From positions 124,001 to 188,000 of the forward strand of contig NZ_CANMBY010000002.1 of the NCBI RefSeq assembly GCF_947496195.1: a stretch of DNA of 64,000 bases, read 5' to 3'. Each line of letters starts with the position of its first letter. The stretch's first letter is position 1. This DNA is from an uncultured Polaribacter sp. GTDB taxonomy: Bacteria; Bacteroidota; Bacteroidia; Flavobacteriales; Flavobacteriaceae. Below, piece after piece: positions 1-7,314 of this stretch. A program made the translations under genes and the position numbers. The notes below the pieces were generated by a model. The model saw nothing but the letters and a program-made list of their open reading frames with translations. It searched no databases and was not told the DNA's origin.

Positions 1-545
1 TGTTTTGGCTTTTTACCAAAATGACTATATAAGAAATCAACAGGATTAAATAAAGCAGCAATAGGAGAGGAGAAGTTTTTCTTTTTAGGTTTACCAACTT
101 CATAAGTTTGAGGCAATCCGTTTATATGAATTCTAGTGAACCTGTCTTTTGGAACCATTTTCACATCAACCTCTAAAACACCTATTAGTTTTGTAGATTT
201 TATAATTACTTCTTTTATTTCTTCTGGTTTTTCATAAAGTGCTATTTCTAACTCATTACCCTTAAGTAAATCATTAGTAATTTTAAGTTTAATAGACGAA
301 AAACCTAAATAAGAAACTAAAATAGTATCATTAACTCTGGTAGGTAATTCAAAAAAACCATCTTCATTTGTTATAGTACCTTGTACAGTATTTAAGTTTA
401 AAACATGAGCTGCACTTAGCGTTTCATTTTTTTCTGCATGAACAATTTGACCTTTTAATATTTTAGTAGGTATTATACTGTCTTTCTGCGAGAATAGCTG
501 GGTACTTATAAATAAAAGTACTATTAAAGAGAGGTGTTTATACAT
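1..545 (-). CDS. Carboxypeptidase-regulatory-like domain protein, 3' part cut by window edge
   Basis: Reading the minus strand from ATG at 545 gives an open frame to the window edge (about 181 codons, no stop). Residues 1-20 form a signal peptide (MYKHLSLIVLLFISTQLFSQ). Next comes a segment resembling the CarboxypepD_reg-like beta-sandwich found at the N-terminus of Bacteroidota TonB-dependent receptors and similar surface proteins: KILKGQIV, then VQGTITNEDGFFELP, then DTILVSYLGF. The export signal means the protein acts in the envelope. Because the 3' part lies outside the window, I cannot tell whether it is a stand-alone protein or a receptor. The tRNA-Leu lies just upstream on the same strand. 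Confidence 0.75.
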   Translation of the reverse strand, partial: MYKHLSLIVLLFISTQLFSQKDSIIPTKILKGQIVHAEKNETLSAAHVLNLNTVQGTITNEDGFFELPTRVNDTILVSYLGFSSIKLKITNDLLKGNELEIALYEKPEEIKEVIIKSTKLIGVLEVDVKMVPKDRFTRIHINGLPQTYEVGKPKKKNFSSPIAALFNPVDFLYSHFGKKPK

Positions 546-611
546 AAATTCAAAAATAGTTATAAAACTGTTGCTAAAGGTTAATTTTTTGTGAAGAAAT
601 GTGTATATAAG

Positions 612-695
612 TGCGCACGAGAAGATTCGAACTTCCACGAACTTACGTTCACTACCCCCTCAAGGTAGCGTGTCTACCAATTCCACCACGTGCGC
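612..695 (-). tRNA. tRNA-Leu (anticodon GAG)
   Basis: On the minus strand a 7-bp acceptor stem GCGCACG/CGTGCGC (695-689 with 619-613) encloses a D-arm, an anticodon stem CTACC/GGTAG with loop TTGAGGG (anticodon GAG), a long variable arm containing AACGTAAGTT as in class II tRNAs, and a T-arm GGAAGTTCGAATCTTC. The discriminator base is A (612). CCA is not encoded. The long variable arm and GAG anticodon identify leucine. Confidence 0.96.
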
Positions 696-786
696 AAGTT
701 TATTTGATTGCAAATATAGTATCAATACTGTTGATGATTTAGTTAAAAATGATTTTATTTTATCGATATTTGAAAAAAATTTAAAG

Positions 787-1302
787 ATGAAAATTGTTTT
801 ATTAGGCTATATGGCTTCTGGTAAATCTAGTATAGGTAGAAAGTTATCAAGTAAGACAGGATTAGCTTTAATTGACTTAGATGACTACATTGTAGAAAGA
901 GAAAAAATGACTATTTCTAATATTTTTTCTGAAAAAGGAGAAATTTATTTTAGAAAAATAGAAGGTATTTATTTAGCAGAAATTTTAAATAAAGAAGAAG
1001 ATCTTATTCTTTCTTTAGGAGGTGGTACGCCTTGTTATGGTAATAATATTCAAATAATTAACGATGCAAATGCAACTTCAATATATTTGCAAGCTAGTGT
1101 TAAAAAATTAGCTGAAAGACTTATTGCTAAAAAACAGAAAAGACCTTTAGTGGCCTCATTAAATGATGATCAGATTTTTGAGTTTGTTGGAAAACATTTA
1201 TTTGAAAGAACTCGTTTTTACGAACAAGCAAAAATCTCGATAAAAACTGATGGGAAAAAGAAAAATGAAGTTGTAGAAGAAATTTATAATTTATTATTCT
1301 AA
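787..1302 (+). CDS. aroK: Shikimate kinase
   Basis: 171 residues starting MKIVLLGYMASGKSS. It phosphorylates shikimate to shikimate 3-phosphate with ATP in the aromatic amino-acid pathway. The Walker A motif G-YMAS-GKS is at residues 7-14, the shikimate-binding DLDD at 30-33, FRKIE near 55-59, and the GGG turn at 78-80, all characteristic of AroK/AroL at normal length. The frame is open back to 601, but that extension runs through the tRNA-Leu gene, so ATG 787 is the start. The 3' end overlaps the convergent phosphoribosyltransferase gene by 9 bp. aroB, another gene of the pathway, lies far away at 56.5 kb. Confidence 0.93.
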   Translation: MKIVLLGYMASGKSSIGRKLSSKTGLALIDLDDYIVEREKMTISNIFSEKGEIYFRKIEGIYLAEILNKEEDLILSLGGGTPCYGNNIQIINDANATSIYLQASVKKLAERLIAKKQKRPLVASLNDDQIFEFVGKHLFERTRFYEQAKISIKTDGKKKNEVVEEIYNLLF

Positions 1303-1797
1303 ATAAGCCATAGTTTTAGTAGCATCAAAATCTACAACTATATGTTCTTTTATAGAAGTTGATAATGAAACCCCTTTAAAATCTGCTTTAACAGGATATT
1401 TTTTATGGTTTCTGTTTACTAAAACAGCTGTTTTAAATCTTTTTAAAGGTACTTCTAAAAAATGTTTTACTCCATAGATTAGAGTGGTACCAGAATTTAA
1501 AACATCATCTACTAAAACTAGAGATTTATTTTTATATGCTTCTTTAGTTAAAGACGTTGTTATTTTTTCTAAGGGTTTCTTTTTATTAATATTTACCTCA
1601 CAAATAGTCACTTTTAAAGTAGAAATTTTCTCTAAAACTGCTACTATTTTATTGGCTAGTATAAATCCATTTCCTTTAATACCAGCAATAATTAATTCTT
1701 TTTCGTTAGAATTACTTTCATAAATTTGATAAGCAATTCTTCTAATTTTTTGATCAATTTGAGTATTATTTAATATAATATTTTCTTCTAGTATCAT
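1294..1797 (-). CDS. PyrR-like phosphoribosyltransferase family protein
   Basis: 167 residues of the type I phosphoribosyltransferase fold. The PRPP-binding loop VLVDDVLNSGTT lies at residues 94-105, and IIAGIKGNGFILANKI (36-51) matches the PyrR/HPRT N-terminal core. The substrate base cannot be read from sequence. Flavobacterial relatives are usually annotated as phosphoribosyltransferase or PyrR-like, and RNA-binding attenuation activity should not be assumed. Its ATG overlaps the stop of the upstream S4-domain gene in an ATGA arrangement, so the two genes are translationally coupled. The 3' end overlaps convergent aroK. Confidence 0.85.
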   Translation of the reverse strand: MILEENIILNNTQIDQKIRRIAYQIYESNSNEKELIIAGIKGNGFILANKIVAVLEKISTLKVTICEVNINKKKPLEKITTSLTKEAYKNKSLVLVDDVLNSGTTLIYGVKHFLEVPLKRFKTAVLVNRNHKKYPVKADFKGVSLSTSIKEHIVVDFDATKTMAYLE

Positions 1798-2174
1798 ATA
1801 TCTTCTGTTGTGTCTTCTTGATAACCCTCTATATCTCTTCTATCTTTTTTAGTAGGTCTTCCACTTCCTTTTTTTCTATAATAATCTTTTGCAAATTTTA
1901 ATAGCTCTGTTTTTTCAAATTCTTCTTTTGGAGTTAAATCTTTACGATATAAATCTACTAATTTTGCACCAACTCTGCTAGGAGGAATATCTAAAACTTT
2001 AATTTTATAATTAATCTGGTTTTTTCGAACCATTATTTGTTCGTTTCCAAACAATTCTTTTGAGGGTTTAACATTCGAGTTTTCTATTTTAACTTGACCC
2101 TTTTTACAGGCTGTTGTTGCCATACTTCTTGTTTTGTATAATCGAATACACCATAAATATTTATCAATCCTCAT
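1794..2174 (-). CDS. S4-domain RNA-binding protein, HslR (Hsp15)-like
   Basis: 126 residues. The N-terminal S4 domain (about 1-65) starts MRIDKYLWCIRLYKTRS and continues through ACKKGQVKIENSNVKPSK, the usual signature of HslR/Hsp15. The C-terminus is basic (YYRKKGSGRPTKKDRRD), typical of the family. Known Hsp15 proteins bind stalled 50S subunits carrying peptidyl-tRNA. It is first in a two-gene unit, and its stop overlaps the start of the phosphoribosyltransferase gene. A -7 element sits 34 bp upstream of the ATG. Confidence 0.88.
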   Translation of the reverse strand: MRIDKYLWCIRLYKTRSMATTACKKGQVKIENSNVKPSKELFGNEQIMVRKNQINYKIKVLDIPPSRVGAKLVDLYRKDLTPKEEFEKTELLKFAKDYYRKKGSGRPTKKDRRDIEGYQEDTTEDI

Positions 2175-2207
2175 AAAAAAAGTTAAAATGTTTTATTTAT
2201 CTTTTTA

Positions 2208-2215
2208 CAAAGGTA
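2208..2215 (-). promoter_or_regulatory. Bacteroidota -7 element (TACCTTTG) for the S4-domain gene
   Basis: The minus strand reads TACCTTTG, matching TAnnTTTG, 34 bp before the ATG at 2174. A TTG lies about 22 bp further upstream. Pattern match only. Confidence 0.55.
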
Positions 2216-2255
2216 TAAAAATGGTAAATTGCGCCCACAATTTTTAAGATATTAT

Positions 2256-3170
2256 ATGTTTAAAACTAGATACTTTTTTCTATTAATAATACTTTCTGTA
2301 TTAGTTTATTCTTGTGGTGATGATACTTTTGGAACAAATCCATTTGCTGATGTAGATCATGAAGCTTTAGCAATTTCAGATAACGATTCTATAGTTAAAT
2401 TTTTAAAAAATCATTATTATGATAGTTCTGTAGATTCTATTAAAGTTTTAGTTGCTGGTGAAACTGCTATGTTTGATGATACCAAACTAAAAACAATGGA
2501 TGTTACAGAAAATGACATTAACTATAAGTTATATGTTTACGTAGAAAGAGAAGGAGATTATGGTAATGATCCTGACAGAGGTTTTCCTACAAAAGTAGAT
2601 TCAGTATTTACTAAATATGCAGGAAAAACTTTTTCTGGAACAACTTTTAGCGATACTAATTTTGATCAAAACCAAAGTGGTTTATGGTTTAGTTTGACTT
2701 CTGTAGTTAGAGGTTTCTCTTATGGATTTACTAATTTTAAAGGTGGTGAGTTAAAAAAAGATGCTAATGGAGGTCCTTTTAATGGCCCTATTACATATTT
2801 AAACGGAGGAAAAGGTGTTTTATTTATTCCTTCTGGGTTAGCTTATCCGTCTTCAAATCCTCAAAACTGGTCTAACAATTTAGTTGATACAAATATTTTA
2901 TTCTATATAGATTTATTAACATTAGTACCTAATACAGATCATGACAATGATGGTGTAAAAACTATTTCAGAAGATGTAGATAATGATGGTAATGTTAATA
3001 ATGACGATACAGATTCTGATGGAATACCAAACTATTTTGATAGTGATGATGATGGAGATGGTGTTTTAACAAGAAATGAAGATAGAAATGGTGATGGAGA
3101 TCCAAGTAATGATTTTAATGATCCAGATAATCCAACATTACCAGATTATTTAAATCCAAATATTAAATAA
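2256..3170 (+). CDS. FKBP-like lipoprotein with C-terminal Asp-rich calcium-type repeats
   Basis: 304 residues from ATG 2256. An alternative TTG start at 2229 adds residues before the signal peptide and is rejected. The lipobox is LVYSC, giving a surface or periplasmic lipoprotein. The central part resembles an FKBP peptidyl-prolyl isomerase: SVVRGFSYGF, then GGKGVLFIPSGLAYPSS, matching the conserved flap and active-site strand of FKBPs. The last 70 residues are a run of D-x-D-x-D-G motifs (DHDNDG, DVDNDG, DTDSDG, DSDDDGDG) like thrombospondin type 3 or calcium-binding repeats. It ends at a bidirectional terminator shared with the convergent barrel gene. Confidence 0.78.
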   Translation: MFKTRYFFLLIILSVLVYSCGDDTFGTNPFADVDHEALAISDNDSIVKFLKNHYYDSSVDSIKVLVAGETAMFDDTKLKTMDVTENDINYKLYVYVEREGDYGNDPDRGFPTKVDSVFTKYAGKTFSGTTFSDTNFDQNQSGLWFSLTSVVRGFSYGFTNFKGGELKKDANGGPFNGPITYLNGGKGVLFIPSGLAYPSSNPQNWSNNLVDTNILFYIDLLTLVPNTDHDNDGVKTISEDVDNDGNVNNDDTDSDGIPNYFDSDDDGDGVLTRNEDRNGDGDPSNDFNDPDNPTLPDYLNPNIK

Positions 3171-3172
3171 AT

Positions 3173-3206
3173 AAAAAAGCTCTTGAATGTTTCAAGAGCT
3201 TTTTTA
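3173..3206. terminator. Bidirectional rho-independent terminator
   Basis: AGCTCTTGAA (3178-3187) pairs with TTCAAGAGCT (3191-3200), flanked by an A run on the left and a T run on the right. It lies between the convergent FKBP-like and barrel genes and can serve both. Confidence 0.88.
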
Positions 3207-3223
3207 TTTATTGTTATTAAATC

Positions 3224-3823
3224 TTATAACCTATAAGATAATCCAAAGATTATTTGATTTATTCTAGTATCATAACTTACACTTCCTAAGTTACCTACAA
3301 AAGAAGATTCTACATCAGAAAAAGCTCTTTCCCATCTTACATCAATACCTAATCTTCCAAATTCTAAACCACCTCCAAATTGAAGACCCACTGTAAATCC
3401 ATCTCCATCTACGCTAGAAATATCGCTTACACTAAAATCTGAATCTAAAATATATTGAAAAGAAGGACCAATATAAACATTACCAATACCAAAAATCTTT
3501 TTACCTAAAAGAACAGGAATATCTAATTTTTGAAAGTTATGAGTAGTTGTTTTTGCTGCTGTTTTATAGTAAACTTCATTTTCTAAATTGGTATACACTA
3601 ATTCTGGTCTTAAATACAACCCAATTACTGGTATTTTAAAACGTAACCAAACACCTGCATGATAACCAGTTTTACTCTTAGCTCCGTCAAAAACATCTTG
3701 TCCAGATTCTTTAATAGAGTTAGAGTTATAGTTAATACCACCTTTAAGACCAAATTGAATTTGACCATTTGAAAATTGACTTAAACCTAAAGCCAAAAAC
3801 ATTACTAAAATTACTTTTTTCAT
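3224..3823 (-). CDS. Outer-membrane beta-barrel protein (PorT/OmpW-like porin family)
   Basis: 199 residues from ATG 3823. A further in-frame start at 3856 lies before a good signal peptide and is rejected. The N-terminus MKKVILVMFLALGLSQFSNGQ is a cleavable signal. The mature part starts IQFGLKGGINYN and continues with alternating hydrophobic and polar strands ending INQIIFGLSYRL, typical of 8-strand barrels (outer membrane protein beta-barrel family, PF13568). No substrate can be inferred. It is downstream of and co-oriented with the transketolase subunit gene, 48 bp apart, and shares the terminator at 3173-3206. Confidence 0.85.
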   Translation of the reverse strand: MKKVILVMFLALGLSQFSNGQIQFGLKGGINYNSNSIKESGQDVFDGAKSKTGYHAGVWLRFKIPVIGLYLRPELVYTNLENEVYYKTAAKTTTHNFQKLDIPVLLGKKIFGIGNVYIGPSFQYILDSDFSVSDISSVDGDGFTVGLQFGGGLEFGRLGIDVRWERAFSDVESSFVGNLGSVSYDTRINQIIFGLSYRL

Positions 3824-3871
3824 ACTTATTAATTTATAGTTTTTATATAGACGCAATTAATAACAAAAACG

Positions 3872-4828
3872 TTATTTTTTTCTAGAAATTACTTTTTTAA
3901 CAGCTTTTACAACTGCAGCAGCATCCAATCCATATTTAGCCATAAGTTGATCTGGAGTTCCAGACTCACCAAAAGTATCATTTGTTGCCACAAATTCTTG
4001 TGGAGTAGGTGAGTTTAAAGCTAAAGTTCTAGCTACACTTTCTCCTAAACCACCTAATTTATTATGTTCTTCAGCAGTTACTATACAACCAGTTTTAGCA
4101 ACAGATGATAAAATAATTTCTTCATCTAATGGTTTAATAGTATGTATATTTATTACTTCTGCAGAAATACCTTGTTCTTCTAATTGCTCTGCAGCTTGTA
4201 AAGATTCCCAAACTAAATGTCCAGTAGCAACAATAGTAACATCTTTTCCTTCTGTAAGCTGAATACCTTTACCAATTTCAAACTTTAAATCTTCTGGCAT
4301 AAACACAGGTACTTTTGGTCTACCAAAACGCAAATAAACAGGTCCTTTATGTTCTGCAATAGCAATAGTTGCAGCTTTAGTTTGATTATAGTCACAAGGA
4401 TTAATTACTGTCATCCCTGGTAACATTTTCATTAAACCTATATCTTCTAAAATTTGGTGTGTAGCTCCATCTTCTCCTAAAGTAACTCCAGCATGAGAAG
4501 CACAAACTTTTACATTTTTTCCAGAATAAGCAATAGATTGTCTTATTTGATCATACACTCTACCAGTAGAAAAATTTGCAAAAGTACCAGTAAATGGTAT
4601 TTTACCACCAATGGTTAAACCTGCAGCAATTCCCATCATATTTGCTTCTGCAATACCAACTTGAAAAAAGCGTTCTGGATTTTCTTTAATAAATTGATCC
4701 ATCTTTAAAGAACCAATTAAATCTGCACAAAGTGCTACAACATTTGGGTTCGTTCTACCTAATTCTGTTAAACCATCACCAAAACCTGAACGTGTATCTT
4801 TCTTTTCTGTGAATGTATATTTCTTCAT
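3872..4828 (-). CDS. Transketolase C-terminal subunit (split transketolase)
   Basis: 318 residues covering only the pyrimidine-binding and C-terminal domains of transketolase. VGIAEANMMGIAAGL (58-72) contains the Glu (E61) that activates the thiamine pyrophosphate ring. KVCASHAGVTLGEDGATHQ and YLRFGRPKVP are further family blocks. Split transketolases of this size work with a separate ~280-residue N-terminal subunit carrying the diphosphate-binding half. That partner gene is not in the window: the upstream neighbour is maf. The function is the non-oxidative pentose phosphate pathway if the partner exists elsewhere. Confidence 0.9.
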   Translation of the reverse strand: MKKYTFTEKKDTRSGFGDGLTELGRTNPNVVALCADLIGSLKMDQFIKENPERFFQVGIAEANMMGIAAGLTIGGKIPFTGTFANFSTGRVYDQIRQSIAYSGKNVKVCASHAGVTLGEDGATHQILEDIGLMKMLPGMTVINPCDYNQTKAATIAIAEHKGPVYLRFGRPKVPVFMPEDLKFEIGKGIQLTEGKDVTIVATGHLVWESLQAAEQLEEQGISAEVINIHTIKPLDEEIILSSVAKTGCIVTAEEHNKLGGLGESVARTLALNSPTPQEFVATNDTFGESGTPDQLMAKYGLDAAAVVKAVKKVISRKK

Positions 4829-4880
4829 TTTAATATATCGTGTAAAATTTGCGTAAAAATAAACTTTTATTTGAGGTTAA

Positions 4881-5462
4881 TTATGATAAATTCATCAATG
4901 TTTTATAAAGTTTATGAACAGGTAAACCAACAACATTAAAATAGCTGCCTTCAATTTTATCTATTCCTATAAACCCTATCCATTCTTGAATTCCGTAAGC
5001 ACCAGCCTTATCAAAAGGTTTATAATTTTTGATGTAATACTGTATTTCTTCATCACTTAATTGTTTAAAAGAAACCTTAGTAACATCATTAATCATCTTT
5101 TGAAAACGATTTGTTTTAATACTTATAGATGTAATTACTTTATGTGTTTTGCCAGACAAAGCAGATAACATGTTAAAAGCCTCTTTGTCATCTTTTGGTT
5201 TACCTAAAGCATTATTATTTAACCAAACAATAGTGTCTGAGGTTATTAAAATATCTTTATCTGATAAATTTGTAAATGCTTTAGATTTTAAATCTGCTAA
5301 ATAATCTGTAATCTCTGTCTCTTTTAATTCTTTAGGATAAACTTCATCAACAGATTTTAAAATTATTGTAAAATCTATATCTAAATCTTTAAAAAATTGT
5401 TGTCTTCTAGGAGAACCAGAAGCTAAAATAATATTGTAATCTTTAAGTTTTTCTTTAAGCAT
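4881..5462 (-). CDS. maf: Maf-family nucleotide pyrophosphatase
   Basis: 193 residues, normal for the family. The N-terminal signature IILASGSPRRQQFF (residues 11-24) is the diagnostic Maf loop. ITSDTIVWLNN and GKPKDDKEAFNML carry the catalytic Asp and the conserved GKP segment. DKAGAYGIQEW matches the C-terminal block. Maf proteins hydrolyse non-canonical or methylated nucleoside triphosphates. The ATG overlaps the end of smpB by 8 bp on the same strand, so the two are co-transcribed. Confidence 0.93.
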   Translation of the reverse strand: MLKEKLKDYNIILASGSPRRQQFFKDLDIDFTIILKSVDEVYPKELKETEITDYLADLKSKAFTNLSDKDILITSDTIVWLNNNALGKPKDDKEAFNMLSALSGKTHKVITSISIKTNRFQKMINDVTKVSFKQLSDEEIQYYIKNYKPFDKAGAYGIQEWIGFIGIDKIEGSYFNVVGLPVHKLYKTLMNLS

Positions 5463-5916
5463 TAAAGCTTTTTTTAATTCTATCTAAGTTACGTTTGCTA
5501 TCTCTATCTTTAATAACATTTCGTTTATCATGTGTTTGTTTACCTTTAGCTAAAGCAATTTCTAGTTTTGCAAAGCCTCTATCATTAATAAACAATTTTA
5601 AAGGCACTATTGTATTTCCTTTGGCTTCTACATCTTTTTTTAAACTACGTAATTCTCTTTTATTTAATAGAAGTCTACGTTCACTTTTTGGATTGTGATT
5701 AAAATGATGTCCAAACATGTATTCTTGAATGTACATATTAACAATAAACAATTCTCCACGTTCATTAAACTCACAAAAGCTCTCAGTAATTCTGGCTTTG
5801 CTTTGTCTAATGGATTTTATTTCTGTTCCTGTTAACTGAATTCCAGCAATATATTTGTCTAGGATTTCGTATTCGAAACGTGCTTTTTTATTTTGTATGT
5901 TTATTTTTTTCTGCAC
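5455..5916 (-). CDS. smpB: SsrA-binding protein SmpB
   Basis: 153 residues with a GTG start at 5916. SmpB binds tmRNA and delivers it to stalled ribosomes for trans-translation. Family blocks in order: NKKARFEYEILDKYIAGIQLTGTEIKSIR, then the EYMFGHHFNHNP segment, RRLLLNKRELRSL, and the basic C-terminal tail KGKQTHDKRNVIKDRDSKR that enters the decoding centre. Length is normal. No tmRNA gene is seen in the window. Confidence 0.96.
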   Translation of the reverse strand: MQKKINIQNKKARFEYEILDKYIAGIQLTGTEIKSIRQSKARITESFCEFNERGELFIVNMYIQEYMFGHHFNHNPKSERRLLLNKRELRSLKKDVEAKGNTIVPLKLFINDRGFAKLEIALAKGKQTHDKRNVIKDRDSKRNLDRIKKSFNA

Positions 5917-5975
5917 AGTCTTTGACTGATTTTAAGTTTTTACAAAGATACATTTTTACATTCGCTAAAGAAACG

Positions 5976-5983
5976 TAATTTTG
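5976..5983 (+). promoter_or_regulatory. -7 element (TAATTTTG) for the DUF6503 lipoprotein
   Basis: TAATTTTG matches TAnnTTTG and ends 27 bp before ATG 6011. It overlaps the rejected TTG start at 5981, which supports the later start. Confidence 0.55.
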
Positions 5984-6010
5984 GCATCAATTATAAGAAA
6001 ACCTACATTA

Positions 6011-6736
6011 ATGAGAATCCTTTTATTATCATTTATTTTATTCATTTCTTGTCAGCCACAAAAAAAGGAATTGACAGCTCAACAAATTGTTGACAAATCT
6101 ATATTAGCCTCTGGTACTGATAAAGTTTCTAATTCAGAAATTACATTTGAATTTAGAGATAAACAATATTCTGCTATAAGAAATAATGGAAAGTTTAAAC
6201 TAATTAGATCTTTTGATTCTATAAAAGATGTGTTGAGTAATAGCGGATTTGAACGATTTATAAATGAAAAATCAATAAAAGTTGTAGATTCTATAGCTTT
6301 AAAATACAGTAATTCTGTAAATTCAGTTCATTATTTTTCTGTATTACCTTATGGATTAAATGATAAAGCTGTTCGTAAAAAACGATTACCATCTTCTACG
6401 ATTAATGGAAAAGAATATTATAAAATAGAAATCACTTTTACAGAAAATGGAGGAGGAGAAGACTTTGAAGATGTATTTATTTATTGGATTGGTAAAGAAG
6501 ATTATTTAATAGATTATTTAGCCTATTCTTACCATACAAATGGAGGAGGAAAGCGTTTTAGAGTACTAAAAGAGCAGTGCTTTAAAAATGGAATTCGTTT
6601 TGTAGATTATCAAAACTACAAACCTAATGCTGAAAATATTAAGCTTATTGACATTGATAAAGCATACGAAAAGAATAATTTAAAACTAGTTTCAGAAATT
6701 ATTTTAAGAAATATAGAGGTATCAATTATTCGTTAA
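6011..6736 (+). CDS. DUF6503-type lipoprotein of unknown function
   Basis: 241 residues from ATG 6011. The upstream TTG at 5981 overlaps the promoter element and precedes the signal peptide. MRILLLSFILFISC is a lipoprotein signal with Cys14. The mature part has TAQQIVDKSILASGTDKVSNSEITFEFRDKQY in pieces resembling the N-terminus of flavobacterial DUF6503 proteins, which share a LolA/LolB-like beta-sheet pattern. A Gly-rich GGGEDFEDVFIYW and YHTNGGGKRFRVLKE follow. No enzymatic motif is visible. The end overlaps the convergent histidine-phosphatase gene by 11 bp. Confidence 0.7.
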   Translation: MRILLLSFILFISCQPQKKELTAQQIVDKSILASGTDKVSNSEITFEFRDKQYSAIRNNGKFKLIRSFDSIKDVLSNSGFERFINEKSIKVVDSIALKYSNSVNSVHYFSVLPYGLNDKAVRKKRLPSSTINGKEYYKIEITFTENGGGEDFEDVFIYWIGKEDYLIDYLAYSYHTNGGGKRFRVLKEQCFKNGIRFVDYQNYKPNAENIKLIDIDKAYEKNNLKLVSEIILRNIEVSIIR

Positions 6737-7226
6737 CCTTTTCTATTTTACTTTCTTTTTTATTTTCTGATATAGTAACTATATATAAACTAGCATTATC
6801 ACTATCATCCATATTTTCATATTTGTTTTCGCCTAATATTTTATTTGCAAAAACAGGAGTGGTGTTGCTATGACCAACAACTAACACAGATTTACCTTTT
6901 GTTTCTGCCATAAAAATAGAATCATACATATTTCTTGGATTATAAAACTGCACTTCTAAATTTTTAGTTTTTGCTGTTGGTGTTGCTGTTTCTATGGTTC
7001 TATAGTACTTTGTAGAATATACAGCATCTATTTTTATATTTTTAAAATATTCTGCCCAGTTTTGAGCTCTTTGTTCTCCTTTAAAAGTTAAGCTAGGATT
7101 TGGATTTGTAACATCTGTTCTATCTTTTTCTGCATGTCTAATTAAATAATAAGTGGTTTTCTCTTCTGTTGTACAAGAAGACAATAATGTAAACGCAAAT
7201 AATAAAAGAAAGAAATATTTTTTCAT
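6726..7226 (-). CDS. Histidine phosphatase-family lipoprotein (SixA/phosphoglycerate mutase-like)
   Basis: 166 residues from ATG 7226. A longer frame to 7286 runs through the clpB terminator and is rejected. MKKYFFLLLFAFTLLSSC is a lipoprotein signal. YYLIRHAEKDRTD carries the RH phosphate-pocket motif with the catalytic His, and VLVVGHSNTTP supplies the second catalytic His. The size and the RHAEK form resemble SixA and short periplasmic histidine phosphatases rather than glycolytic phosphoglycerate mutase. The substrate is unknown. It is downstream of clpB but separated by a terminator. Confidence 0.85.
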   Translation of the reverse strand: MKKYFFLLLFAFTLLSSCTTEEKTTYYLIRHAEKDRTDVTNPNPSLTFKGEQRAQNWAEYFKNIKIDAVYSTKYYRTIETATPTAKTKNLEVQFYNPRNMYDSIFMAETKGKSVLVVGHSNTTPVFANKILGENKYENMDDSDNASLYIVTISENKKESKIEKVNE

Positions 7227-7257
7227 AATAGATGTTTTAAAATACGAATATAACCAA

Positions 7258-7289
7258 AAAAGAAAAGGTGATACTTTTTGTATCACCCT
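7258..7289 (-). terminator. clpB terminator
   Basis: GGTGATAC (7267-7274) pairs with GTATCACC (7280-7287) around a 5-nt loop. On the minus strand the stem is followed by TTTTCTTTTTT. It lies 26 bp after the clpB stop. Confidence 0.85.
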
Positions 7290-7314
7290 TTCTAAACTAT
7301 GTAATCTATAAAAC

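Noticed and set aside
601..786. N-terminal extension of aroK back to 601
   Set aside because: It runs antisense through the tRNA-Leu gene, and family homology begins at ATG 787.
5455..5916. tmRNA expected near smpB
   Set aside because: No sequence with a tRNA-Ala-like end and tag-reading frame was found in the flanks.
7227..7286. Longer start for the histidine phosphatase at 7286
   Set aside because: This segment contains the clpB terminator, and a lipoprotein signal begins at 7226.
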